Shown here piece by piece: positions 1 through 7,254 of a stretch of 44,131 nt of DNA (position 1 is its first letter; each line of letters opens with the position of its first letter). The stretch is from B10-G9 sp964627755 (GTDB lineage: Bacteria > Chloroflexota > Anaerolineae > Anaerolineales > UBA11858). Both the position numbers and the translations under genes were made by a program. The notes under the pieces are model-generated. The model saw only the letters and a list, made by a program, of their open reading frames with translations. It was not told where the DNA came from and did not search any database. The DNA lies in the NCBI GenBank assembly GCA_964627755.1, contig CAZVIH010000050.1:1-44131 (forward strand), given 5' to 3'.

Positions 1-594
1 GAATATATCTATTATGATGATCAAGTCCCTGACGATGTGAAAGAACGGGATATGCGCTATTATTCCGAGATCATAAAAAAACATATCTACGCCCATGGCG
101 GCAGAAGATATGTCTCCAAAAACCCCAGCCATTCACCCAAAGTCAAAACTCTCCACAGCCAGTTCCCGGATGCAAAATTCATCAACATTGTGCGAAATCC
201 GCTCCACGTGATCCCTTCGTCCATTAGTCTTTTTTCCAAACACTGCAAAACTTATGGAGACCCGGAATCCGAATACAACTTGCAGGAGACGGTTATTGAA
301 CATTCCAAACACTGGTATATATATCCTCATCAATATCTCAAGGCGCTGCCACCTGACCAATATGTCCGGATTCTTTACAAGGACCTGATAGCAGACCCGG
401 AAGGGACTATCAAGGATATTTATAAAAGATTTAATTTAGAGCTGAGTTCGGATTTCGCCGAGATACTGCAAGCTGAAGCCGAAAAAGCCAAATCGTATAA
501 AAGCAACCATCGCTATTCCCTGCGAAAAATGGGGTTAAGCAAGAAACGCATCGAGCGCGAATTCCAGTTCATCACCCGCCAGATAGAATCTTGA
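1..594 (+). CDS. Sulfotransferase family protein, 5' truncated by window edge
   Basis: The frame is open from base 1 to the TGA at 592-594, so the gene starts outside the window; 197 C-terminal residues are visible. A GTG at 37 could be read as a start but the frame continues upstream, so this is taken as a partial gene. The visible part has the layout of PAPS-dependent sulfotransferases (Sulfotransf_3-like): a KNPSHSPK stretch, then FPDAKFINIVRNPLHVIPSS, which matches the 3'-phosphate-binding region (hydrophobic strand, VRNP, then Ser) of the family. The 5'-phosphosulfate loop would lie in the missing N-terminus. The family transfers sulfate from PAPS to hydroxyls of sugars, lipids or proteins; the acceptor cannot be told. 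The gene ends about 60 bp before the heliorhodopsin promoter and is not obviously linked to it. Confidence 0.7.
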   Translation, partial: EYIYYDDQVPDDVKERDMRYYSEIIKKHIYAHGGRRYVSKNPSHSPKVKTLHSQFPDAKFINIVRNPLHVIPSSISLFSKHCKTYGDPESEYNLQETVIEHSKHWYIYPHQYLKALPPDQYVRILYKDLIADPEGTIKDIYKRFNLELSSDFAEILQAEAEKAKSYKSNHRYSLRKMGLSKKRIEREFQFITRQIES

Positions 595-651
595 TCTATT
601 TCCGGGTGGATCACATCTTCCTCCCCACCTCACCAGTTTTCAGAAAACCTA

Positions 652-680
652 TTGACAGAAACCCGGTTACCCGCTATAAT
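652..680 (+). promoter_or_regulatory. Perfect-consensus sigma70-type promoter of the heliorhodopsin gene
   Basis: TTGACA at 652-657 and TATAAT at 675-680 are separated by 17 bases (658-674), which is the exact consensus for a housekeeping sigma factor. Transcription should start near 687, giving a leader of about 60 bases before the ATG at 747. This is the best promoter match in the window. Confidence 0.85.
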
Positions 681-746
681 GTCAATATATTGTCCAGTTA
701 TTGTATAATAATTTATTACAAGTTATTGATTTGTAGAGGAGATAAG

Positions 747-1544
747 ATGTCGAAAGTAAACCTGTCCACCGGAGCGGAACTTGAGGGAAAGCTTTCCCGA
801 TTGGTCCGTTTCAACCTGATCATGGGTTTTTTGCACCTGGTGCAGGGAATCCTGATGATCGTTTTATCAAACGATACCACCTATCCGATCTTCACCAATT
901 TCCTGGGATTTAACCAGGAAACCCTTTCACTGAGCCCTCAAACCAAGCTGCTTTACGAGCTGCGATTTGGACCAGCCGTGGCGGCCTTCCTGCTGATATC
1001 TGCCATAGCCCATTTTTATCTGGCAACCATTGGCAAGAAGAAATATATTGAAAATTTGAAGAAAGGCATGAACCCTATCCGGTTCTACGAGTATGCCCTG
1101 AGTTCGTCCTTGATGATTGTGTTAATAGGCATGCTGTCCGGGTTGTGGGATCTGGGCGCAATAATCCTGATCTTTGGTATCAATGCCATGATGAACCTTT
1201 TTGGTATCATGATGGAATACCACAACCAGTATACGGAAAAAACCAACTGGATTTCCTTCATTTACGGAAGCATCGCCGGGATTTTCCCCTGGATCGTGAT
1301 CTTCCTGTATTTCTTTGGCTCTGTCAGTGGTGGTGGAGAAGGTCCCCCAACTTTTGTGTATATCATCAACCCGACATTGTTTGTATTCTTCAACATCTTT
1401 GCTGTCAATATGGTGCTGCAATATAAAAAAGTTGGACCCTGGAAGGACTATCTCTTCGGCGAGCGAGTCTATATTATTCTCAGCCTGGCTGCTAAGACAG
1501 TCCTGGCCTGGATCATTTTCGCGGGCACTCTGGCACCAGTGTAA
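747..1544 (+). CDS. Heliorhodopsin (type 3 rhodopsin)
   Basis: A 265-residue seven-helix membrane protein recognised as a heliorhodopsin. The ATG at 747 is chosen because it follows an AGAGGAG ribosome site and the consensus promoter; the longer frame from 591 would start upstream of that promoter. Helix 7 carries LSLAAK with Lys250, which forms the retinal Schiff base. Helix 3 carries RFYEYALSSSLM with Glu115, the expected counterion. His30, His89 and Ser246 sit where His23, His80 and Ser237 of the studied heliorhodopsin 48C12 sit (48C12 uses Glu107 and Lys241). Heliorhodopsins insert with the N-terminus inside, do not pump ions, and are thought to be light sensors. No retinal synthesis gene is in the window. 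A terminator-like hairpin follows, so the gene may be monocistronic. Identification is firm; the signalling partner is unknown. Confidence 0.93.
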   Translation: MSKVNLSTGAELEGKLSRLVRFNLIMGFLHLVQGILMIVLSNDTTYPIFTNFLGFNQETLSLSPQTKLLYELRFGPAVAAFLLISAIAHFYLATIGKKKYIENLKKGMNPIRFYEYALSSSLMIVLIGMLSGLWDLGAIILIFGINAMMNLFGIMMEYHNQYTEKTNWISFIYGSIAGIFPWIVIFLYFFGSVSGGGEGPPTFVYIINPTLFVFFNIFAVNMVLQYKKVGPWKDYLFGERVYIILSLAAKTVLAWIIFAGTLAPV

Positions 1545-1573
1545 ACAATATTAGATCCCGGAAATAAACTACA

Positions 1574-1648
1574 CCGGTTTTCGATTGGTTGATTGGATTA
1601 ATCAGAAATGATTGTTAAATCCATACTCGTCGAAAACCGGCGTTTTTT
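1574..1648 (+). terminator. Terminator-like long hairpin after the heliorhodopsin gene
   Basis: CCGGTTTTCGA (1574-1584) is matched exactly by TCGAAAACCGG (1630-1640), followed by a T tract at 1643-1648. The loop is about 45 bases, longer than a usual intrinsic terminator, but the stem plus T tract support termination here. Confidence 0.6.
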
Positions 1649-1745
1649 GTTAACTAAGAAGCACCCAGATATACAGCTTTCAGAATATAATTTTCTATAG
1701 ACGATTTTCACAGCAATTTACAATTATTGGATAAAAAGGGATTGT

Positions 1746-2348
1746 ATGAACTGCACACACTGCGGCGCGCCAATGATTTTATTCCGGGAACGGGATTACT
1801 ACTTTTGCGAACACTGTAAAAGTTACCATTTTCCTGATCAAACCGCAGAAGGGCTGCGTATCCTGGGAGAAAATCCAGAAGGGATCAAATGCCCCCACTG
1901 TAAGATCATACTCAATATGGTGACATATGATGATTTTTATCAAGGCTACCAATGCTCAAAATGCCAGGGATTGATGTTCAACCGGACCACATTCCGGGAT
2001 GCGATTGACTCCAGGAGGGCGACAACCAAGGCTCCTCCCGAGCCATATAACACTTTCGATCCTGTTGAGCTGGAAAGAAGGACTTTTTGCCCGGTCTGTG
2101 AAAAAGAAATGGAAACCTTCCAGTATATGGGTCCGGGTAATATTGTGATCGATACCTGCCACGACTGCGATTTGATCTGGCTGGATTACGGCGAGATCAC
2201 AAAAGTGGTTAATGCTCCTGGCAGAGACCGGGGGGTTCCCAGGAAAAAACCCGCAGAACATGAGGAAGAGAAAAAAAGAGAAAAGAAAAGATCTGTGATC
2301 GATCAATCTTTTATTGATCTGCTGGGATCCTTTTTAAACAAGAATTAG
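1746..2348 (+). CDS. Triple zinc-ribbon (zf-TFIIB-like) protein
   Basis: A 200-residue soluble protein with six CxxC knuckles that pair into three zinc ribbons: C3/C6 with C21/C24, C49/C52 with C70/C73, and C115/C118 with C138/C141. The last one carries DTCHDCDLIWLDYGE, the signature of zf-TFIIB proteins (D-C-x2-C-x-G/L-I-W-L-D-x-G-E). The C-terminus after residue 155 is a highly charged Lys/Glu stretch ending in a short amphipathic tail. The start follows an AAAAGGGA ribosome site. It lies directly downstream of the heliorhodopsin on the same strand, and zinc-binding domains have been reported near or fused to heliorhodopsins, so a functional link is possible but not shown. A DNA-, RNA- or protein-binding role is likely; the actual job is unknown. 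Confidence 0.8.
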   Translation: MNCTHCGAPMILFRERDYYFCEHCKSYHFPDQTAEGLRILGENPEGIKCPHCKIILNMVTYDDFYQGYQCSKCQGLMFNRTTFRDAIDSRRATTKAPPEPYNTFDPVELERRTFCPVCEKEMETFQYMGPGNIVIDTCHDCDLIWLDYGEITKVVNAPGRDRGVPRKKPAEHEEEKKREKKRSVIDQSFIDLLGSFLNKN

Positions 2349-2388
2349 TCCATCACTGCAGGAAGGTTTAGCTGGGGGGGAAGTACCT

Positions 2389-2904
2389 ATGTTCGATATC
2401 GGAAAAATCCTCATTGATGGCGGGATTTTCTCCCTGATAGCATCTTTATATCTGCTGGGAATCCTGCGATTTAACCCCAGACTTTTCCTCCAGGATTATC
2501 CTCAGGAAATCCAGATGCGGGTTCCTCCGAAATCAGACCAGGAAAAACGCCAATCATTACTTCTTGGCATTCCTTTTTTAGTCTTGTTGGTTGTGGGCCC
2601 TCTCCTTTCCACCTTGTTTCTTCAAAGGGGCCATGGGGGAGAGCTTGGTTTTTTCCCGCTTTTTCTACAGGCATTTGGTGTGTCATTTTTATTTAACCTG
2701 ACTGACCTACTTGTTCTGGATTGGCTGGTATTGTGCCTGATTACTCCCAGATTCCTGATCATCCCTGGGTCCGAGGGCGAAGAAGGATATATGGACTATG
2801 GGTTCCATTTCCGGGGATTTCTAGTCGGTACGCTGCTCTCAATTATTTCAGGTGGTATCATTGCTGGGCTGGTGTATATTTATTGTAGGTTGGAAATCCA
2901 GTGA
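2389..2904 (+). CDS. Hypothetical membrane protein, about four helices
   Basis: A 171-residue protein with hydrophobic segments near residues 10-25, 60-80, 88-118 and 142-165 and a charged loop (residues 35-55) after the first helix. No family is recognised. The gene follows the zinc-ribbon gene by 40 bp and is followed 6 bp later by another small membrane protein, so the three look like one operon. The likely place is the cytoplasmic membrane; function is unknown. Confidence 0.6.
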   Translation: MFDIGKILIDGGIFSLIASLYLLGILRFNPRLFLQDYPQEIQMRVPPKSDQEKRQSLLLGIPFLVLLVVGPLLSTLFLQRGHGGELGFFPLFLQAFGVSFLFNLTDLLVLDWLVLCLITPRFLIIPGSEGEEGYMDYGFHFRGFLVGTLLSIISGGIIAGLVYIYCRLEIQ

Positions 2905-2910
2905 GGGCAG

Positions 2911-3270
2911 ATGAAAAAAATCCTGAACGAAATCGGATATGACGCTAAATTTATTCAAGGCCATTCCTTGCAGCCGCAGTGGTACAAGGTTTTAAAGGTG
3001 TTTTTTCTGCTGGGTTTAATTGTCGGCTATTATCTGATCTTTGGGGGAATAAAGACCCTGGTGTTTTTTGGCTGTTTTTTCGGTTTAGGCCTGGTGCTTC
3101 ATATCATCTACCGGATCAAAACCAGAAAATTTACCCAGAGCTGGTTGGACTTTAAGGTTAGTGATAATAACGGTCAACTTGAATACCAGCGAATAGGAGT
3201 CTATTATTACCTGATCGTGACCATGAACGGGGTTATCTCTTTATTACTCAGCCAGCTGCTTGTGAGATAA
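2911..3270 (+). CDS. Hypothetical membrane protein, two to three helices
   Basis: A 119-residue protein with helices near residues 28-46 and 50-68 and a third hydrophobic stretch at 98-117. A cytoplasmic-looking N-terminus of about 27 residues precedes the first helix. The start is 6 bp after the preceding membrane protein gene, with GAGGGCAG just before the ATG, suggesting translational coupling. No known family is recognised; the two adjacent membrane proteins may act together. Confidence 0.55.
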   Translation: MKKILNEIGYDAKFIQGHSLQPQWYKVLKVFFLLGLIVGYYLIFGGIKTLVFFGCFFGLGLVLHIIYRIKTRKFTQSWLDFKVSDNNGQLEYQRIGVYYYLIVTMNGVISLLLSQLLVR

Positions 3271-3293
3271 AACCAGCGAAAAAATTGCTTCAT

Positions 3294-3827
3294 ATGAAAA
3301 TTATTGTGATGGGGGCTGAGCATTGGGATGAGGTAAAGAGTATCTACTGGTCAGGAATTAAAACCAGCCAGGTTGCTTTTGAAGAGTCCCCGCCAGATTC
3401 GAGGCAGAGCTGGGCAGCAAAATTCCTGACCGATCTCTCCCTGGTCTGCCTGTAAGGGAATAAAGTCCTGGGGTGGGCTGCTATCTCCCGGGTTTTTACC
3501 CGCAAGGTTTACCAAGGGGTAGGTAAACTCAGCATCTACGTTGATCCCAATTCTCAGGGACAGGACCTGGGTAAAATACTGATGGAAAAGATTATCTCGG
3601 AATTCGAAAAAACAGGTTTCTGGACTCTGCAAGCCGGCATCTTCCCAGAGAACATAACCAGAATACATTTACACTTATCATTCGGATTCCGGGTTGTTGG
3701 AGAGAGGAGTAAGATCGGAAAAATGAGCTATATTCCCGAGGCGGGAAAATGGAGGGACGTGTTATTCCTGGAAAGGCGGAAAAACGAGCCTGGCAATCTG
3801 CCTGAACAGGGTAAGAAAACAGGATAG
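3294..3827 (+). pseudogene. GNAT acetyltransferase (phosphinothricin/YncA-like) with an in-frame stop
   Basis: Reading from the ATG at 3294 gives the N-terminal part of a phosphinothricin-acetyltransferase-like GNAT (KSIYWSGIKTSQVAFEE, resembling the family's IYNEGIxTGxATFE). A TAA at 3453-3455 then interrupts residue 54, after which the same frame continues with the rest of the family: GNKVLGWAAISR, then SIYVDPNSQGQDLGKILM (acetyl-CoA loop), FWTLQAGIFPEN, and FGFRVVGERSKIGKM to the TGA at 3825-3827. One base change (for example GAA to TAA) explains the break. An 81-residue product from the ATG at 3582 would lack part of the acetyl-CoA site and is unlikely to work. A sequencing error cannot be excluded. 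Confidence 0.8.
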
Positions 3828-3931
3828 ATCCGAATCTAAATAGATAGTGATTGGCTCCGTGAAACCGCGGCGGATTTAATCTTAAGTTTATATTCAATGA
3901 AGTAATAGATTATTAATTGAGAGGTTTTATG

Positions 3932-4300
3932 ATGGACCAAAAATATAGATCCCTAAATAAAGAAGAACAGAGAGTTATCCTACAGAAAGGGACGGAAAGT
4001 CCTTTTAGTGGCGAATATGATAACTTTTATGAAACAGGCAGTTATCACTGCCGCCAGTGTGATGCGCTGTTGTATCGATCCGTGGACAAATTCAAATCTG
4101 GCTGCGGCTGGCCCAGCTTTGATGATGAAGTAGAAGGTGCTGTCACCAAACACAGGGATGCAGATGGCAGGAGAACAGAGATCGTCTGCACTAACTGTGG
4201 AGGACACCTGGGTCACGTATTCACTGGTGAGGGGTTAACTCCCAAGAATACCAGGCATTGTGTAAATTCAATCTCATTAGTTTTTAAACCGGAGCAATAA
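3932..4300 (+). CDS. msrB: Peptide-methionine (R)-S-oxide reductase MsrB
   Basis: A 122-residue MsrB, which reduces the R form of methionine sulfoxide in oxidised proteins. Zinc ligands are C40/C43 and C86/C89; GCGWPSF at 57-63, GGHLGHVF at 90-97 and the catalytic Cys110 in RHCVNSISL are all present. The ATG at 3932 is preferred because GAGAGG lies 7 bases upstream; ATG 3929 and the TTG at 3917 are alternatives. Only 3 bases separate it from msrA, so the two are co-transcribed and probably coupled. No Cys is seen at the usual resolving position outside the zinc sites other than Cys58 in GCGW, which fits that role. Confidence 0.95.
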   Translation: MDQKYRSLNKEEQRVILQKGTESPFSGEYDNFYETGSYHCRQCDALLYRSVDKFKSGCGWPSFDDEVEGAVTKHRDADGRRTEIVCTNCGGHLGHVFTGEGLTPKNTRHCVNSISLVFKPEQ

Positions 4301-4303
4301 TCT

Positions 4304-4789
4304 ATGACTGAAGCCAAAGCTTATTACGCTGGAGGGTGTTTTTGGGGTGTTGAACATCTCTTCCAACAAAAACCGGGGGTGCTCAGTGCTGTTTCCGGGT
4401 ATATGGGCGGGCCCGTGAACAATCCGTCCTATCAGGAAGTATGTACAGGTATGACCGGCCACTATGAAGTGGTGGAAATCACCTATGATCCTGAACAGGC
4501 AAGTTATGAAGAATTAACCAAATTCTTCTTCGAGATCCATGACCCAACCCAGGCAGATGGCCAGGGACCGGATATCGGAGCCCAGTATCTATCGGCTATC
4601 TTTTACAGTACAGAGGAAGAAAAGAATACAGTCCTGGCTTTGATTGACCAGCTCAAAGAGAAAGGTTTTAATGTGGTAACCAAGGTGAAGCCCTTGGAGG
4701 CTTTCTGGAAGGCAGAGGATTACCACCAGGACTATTATGTCAAGAAAAATCAACAGCCTTACTGTCACCGGTACCAGAAAAAATTCTAA
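4304..4789 (+). CDS. msrA: Peptide-methionine (S)-S-oxide reductase MsrA
   Basis: A 161-residue MsrA, full length for the short form. The catalytic motif GGCFWG has the nucleophile at Cys12; the substrate-pocket segments SGYMGG, GHYEVVEITYDP and FFEIHDPTQADGQGPDIGAQYLSAIF are intact. Cys154 near the C-terminus (QPYCHRYQ) is the likely resolving cysteine. Together with MsrB it repairs both stereoisomers of methionine sulfoxide, using thioredoxin or glutaredoxin as the electron donor. It starts 3 bases after msrB. Confidence 0.96.
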   Translation: MTEAKAYYAGGCFWGVEHLFQQKPGVLSAVSGYMGGPVNNPSYQEVCTGMTGHYEVVEITYDPEQASYEELTKFFFEIHDPTQADGQGPDIGAQYLSAIFYSTEEEKNTVLALIDQLKEKGFNVVTKVKPLEAFWKAEDYHQDYYVKKNQQPYCHRYQKKF

Positions 4790-4818
4790 TTCAATGATCA
4801 ATAAACGAAGGATATTGG

Positions 4819-5634
4819 ATGATTGGGAAAAGTAGTTCCAGAGATAAAATCATTCACGATTCGGTCAAGGAACGTTATGGAGAAATTGCCCGAAACAGCG
4901 AAAACGAATCTGGTGGAAAAAGTTCTTGCTGTGGGAATGTTATCGATCCGTTTGATTTGATCCAACCACAAACGCAGTCTTCACTGATGGGTTATTCGGC
5001 AGAAGAAATTGGCAGTGTCCCTCCGGGTGCCGTGATGGGTCTCGGTTGTGGAAATCCCCAGGCGATTGCCGCGCTTCGACAAGGAGAAGTAGTTTTAGAT
5101 CTGGGCAGCGGGGCGGGCTTTGACTGCTTTCTGGCTGCCAGGCAGGTCGGGGAAAATGGAAAGGTAATCGGGATTGATATGACCCCGGATATGATCGAAA
5201 AGGCACAGGAAAACGCCCTGAAAGGCGCCTATAAAAATGTGGAGTTCCGCTTGGGCGAGATCGAAGATATGCCGGTGGATGACAACAGCATTGATGTGAT
5301 CCTTTCCAATTGTGTCATAAACCTTTCTCCAGATAAAGCCGCAGTTTATAATGAGGCTTACCGTGTGTTAAAACCTGGCGGGAGGCTGGCCATATCAGAC
5401 ATGGTCTCCTCCGGGGAAATGCCCCCGGAGATTAAAGAGGATTTGAATCTGCACTCTTCCTGCGTAGCAGGTGCGCTGCAGGTGGATGAACTGGATCAAA
5501 TCCTGCAAGAGGCAGGTTTCAAAAATATCAAAATCAGCCCCAAAGATGGAAGCCGGGAATTTATCAGTAGGTGGATGCCCGGGATCCCAGTTGAAGAGTA
5601 CGTTCTCTCGGCAACTATAGAAGCCGTCAAATAA
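4819..5634 (+). CDS. arsM: Arsenite S-adenosylmethionine methyltransferase ArsM
   Basis: A 271-residue SAM methyltransferase with the features of bacterial ArsM. An N-terminal CCG (Cys37-Cys38), the SAM loop LDLGSGAGFD at 93-102, GIDMTPDMIEKA, and the family-typical SNCVINLSPDK at 163-173 with Cys165, plus Cys215 in HSSCVAGAL, are present; these last cysteines bind As(III). The enzyme methylates arsenite, which detoxifies or volatilises it. The gene follows msrA by 29 bp with GAAGGA before the ATG, and a strong terminator follows, so msrB-msrA-arsM may be one transcript. No arsR, arsC or arsenite pump gene is seen nearby. Confidence 0.92.
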   Translation: MIGKSSSRDKIIHDSVKERYGEIARNSENESGGKSSCCGNVIDPFDLIQPQTQSSLMGYSAEEIGSVPPGAVMGLGCGNPQAIAALRQGEVVLDLGSGAGFDCFLAARQVGENGKVIGIDMTPDMIEKAQENALKGAYKNVEFRLGEIEDMPVDDNSIDVILSNCVINLSPDKAAVYNEAYRVLKPGGRLAISDMVSSGEMPPEIKEDLNLHSSCVAGALQVDELDQILQEAGFKNIKISPKDGSREFISRWMPGIPVEEYVLSATIEAVK

Positions 5635-5658
5635 ACACAGGTCTTTCCATGACTGTCA

Positions 5659-5700
5659 ATCCGCCCCTGCTGGATGCCAAACCCAGGGGCGGATTTTTTT
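5659..5700 (+). terminator. Intrinsic terminator after arsM
   Basis: ATCCGCCCCTG (5659-5669) pairs with CAGGGGCGGAT (5684-5694), with a loop of about 14 bases, followed by seven T at 5694-5700. This is a textbook rho-independent terminator closing the msrB-msrA-arsM unit. Confidence 0.88.
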
Positions 5701-5758
5701 CACCTTCCCAAAACCATCTAAAGGCGGTTAAGATAAAAGTAGACCCAGGAGGTATACA

Positions 5759-6403
5759 GTGAAAACGATCAATCTGGAGGATTGGCTCCGCCGGGAGCAC
5801 TACCTGTTTTACAAGGAATTTGAATACCCATATTTCAGCCTCTGTGCTGATATGGACATCACGGATTTTTTACCGCTGATCAAGGAAAAAGAGATATCCT
5901 TTACGGCTGCCATCATGTACCTGGTAGCGCGAGTAGCTAATAGCATCCCCGAATTCCGCCAGCGGGTCCGGGAAGGGAACCCGGTTGAATATGAAGTCGT
6001 CCACCCCTCGGCTACGATACTCAGTAATAACGATCTGTTTACTTTTTGTACCGCGATCTATCAAGAAGACTTTTTAGCCTTTGCAAGGGATACGCAGCAA
6101 GAGATCCTGCGGATAAAAACCGAACCCTCCCTTGAAGAAAAAATCCCCAATGATGGCATGTTGTTCATGACCTCGATCCCCTGGGTTTCGTTTTCCAGTT
6201 TTATGCATCCGGCTAAACTTTCCCCGGCGGATTCCGTCCCTCGTTTTGCCTGGGGTAAATTCAGGGAAGAAGGACAGAAGACCGTTATGCCTTTATCCGT
6301 CCAGGGGCATCATGCCCTGATGGACGGAGTACACGCAGGATTATTCTATGAGGAATTCCAGCGAATATTAAGTAATCCAAAACAGCTTATTGGACATCAA
6401 TAG
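5759..6403 (+). CDS. Chloramphenicol acetyltransferase (CAT)-like acyltransferase
   Basis: A 214-residue protein of the trimeric CAT family. The catalytic HHxxxDG motif is intact as HHALMDG at 184-190, with the general base at His185, and the N-terminus (LEDWLRREHYLFYKEFEYPYFSLCADMDIT) has the usual family shape. Such proteins acetylate a hydroxyl using acetyl-CoA; many chromosomal copies do not act on chloramphenicol, so the substrate is left open. The start is a GTG at 5759 fixed by a perfect AGGAGG at 5747-5752. The gene stands between the arsM terminator and the bacterioferritin gene. Confidence 0.85.
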   Translation: MKTINLEDWLRREHYLFYKEFEYPYFSLCADMDITDFLPLIKEKEISFTAAIMYLVARVANSIPEFRQRVREGNPVEYEVVHPSATILSNNDLFTFCTAIYQEDFLAFARDTQQEILRIKTEPSLEEKIPNDGMLFMTSIPWVSFSSFMHPAKLSPADSVPRFAWGKFREEGQKTVMPLSVQGHHALMDGVHAGLFYEEFQRILSNPKQLIGHQ

Positions 6404-6457
6404 AACAGATTGGCGTGGGTTATAATTTTAGTAAATCTCGATCAAAAGGAGCTAAAA

Positions 6458-6949
6458 ATGTACGAAAAAAGTATAGATCTGCTGAACAAAGCAGTTGCCG
6501 ATGAAATGTATGCTGTCCATCAGTATATGTATTTTCATTTTCACTGCGAAGACCAGGGTTATGATCTGCTGGCTGGACTGTTCATCAGGACGGCGATTGA
6601 GGAAATGGGCCACATCGAAAGATGTGCGGAAAGGATCATATTCCTGAACGGTGATGTGGAAATGGTGGCATCTGAAGAAGTTAAAAAGATCCAGGATGTC
6701 AAAAAAATGCTTGACCAGTCCCGACAGATGGAGGAACAAAGTTTCAAGGATTACAACATCTGGGCCAATGAGTGTTCAGCAAATAGTGATGCTGGTTCCC
6801 GGCAGGTATTTGAAGGGCTTGTAGCGGATGAAGAACGCCATTATTCCCAATATGATGATGAAGTGCTGAAGATCGAAAAATTTGGAGAACGCTACCTGGC
6901 GCTGCAGTCTATGCAGGGCAGCCCCGGCGCTGCACCAGCCGCAGAATAA
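6458..6949 (+). CDS. bfr: Bacterioferritin
   Basis: A 163-residue four-helix ferritin. All diiron ligands of E. coli bacterioferritin are present with a constant offset of two: Glu16, Glu49, His52, Glu92, Glu125 and His128. Met50 matches the haem-ligating Met52, so a haem-binding bacterioferritin is likely. It oxidises Fe(II) with O2 or peroxide and stores the iron inside a 24-mer, limiting radical chemistry. The ATG at 6458 is chosen because AAAAGGAG precedes it; the frame extends upstream to 6410 without a ribosome site. A TATAAT at 6421-6426 could be its -10 box, but no good -35 is seen. The C-terminus ends in an Ala/Pro-rich tail. A terminator follows. Confidence 0.9.
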   Translation: MYEKSIDLLNKAVADEMYAVHQYMYFHFHCEDQGYDLLAGLFIRTAIEEMGHIERCAERIIFLNGDVEMVASEEVKKIQDVKKMLDQSRQMEEQSFKDYNIWANECSANSDAGSRQVFEGLVADEERHYSQYDDEVLKIEKFGERYLALQSMQGSPGAAPAAE

Positions 6950-6955
6950 TCACCC

Positions 6956-6986
6956 AGGGACGCCGCATCGGGCGTCCCTTTATATT
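6956..6986 (+). terminator. Intrinsic terminator after bacterioferritin
   Basis: AGGGACGCC (6956-6964) pairs with GGCGTCCCT (6971-6979) around a 6-base loop and is followed by a T-rich tract (TTATATTTT). Confidence 0.85.
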
Positions 6987-7138
6987 TTAATGTGGACTTG
7001 TTTGGGTCCTTTAATCAGGTCGTCACTGGATCAATTCCAAATGAGCAATTCCCTGTTTTGGCTAAAACAAGACGGGAAACCTGATAATACTGAACCAGAC
7101 TTCATAATATATAAAATACAGTCAAGGCTTATAAATAC

Positions 7139-7166
7139 TTGATATCTTCCTGCGCTTGGATACAAT
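7139..7166 (+). promoter_or_regulatory. Candidate promoter of the Ntn-hydrolase lipoprotein gene
   Basis: TTGATA (7139-7144), 16 bases, TACAAT (7161-7166). It lies in the 305-base gap between the bacterioferritin terminator and the lipoprotein gene; apart from these two elements nothing else is recognised in that gap. Confidence 0.5.
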
Positions 7167-7254
7167 TCTGTTATGGTACTTAATCATTCCAGCGTGCCAT
7201 TTACAATTTAGTACCGATGCCATTACCCTTCCTTGTATGAGAAAGGGTAAAAAT

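Noticed and set aside
591..746. 52-residue N-terminal extension of the heliorhodopsin frame
   Set aside because: It would begin upstream of the consensus promoter and has no ribosome site; the ATG at 747 has both promoter and AGAGGAG in the right places.
5759..6403. Chloramphenicol resistance gene
   Set aside because: The fold and HHxxxDG motif are CAT-like, but chromosomal family members often have other substrates, and there is no mobile or resistance context.
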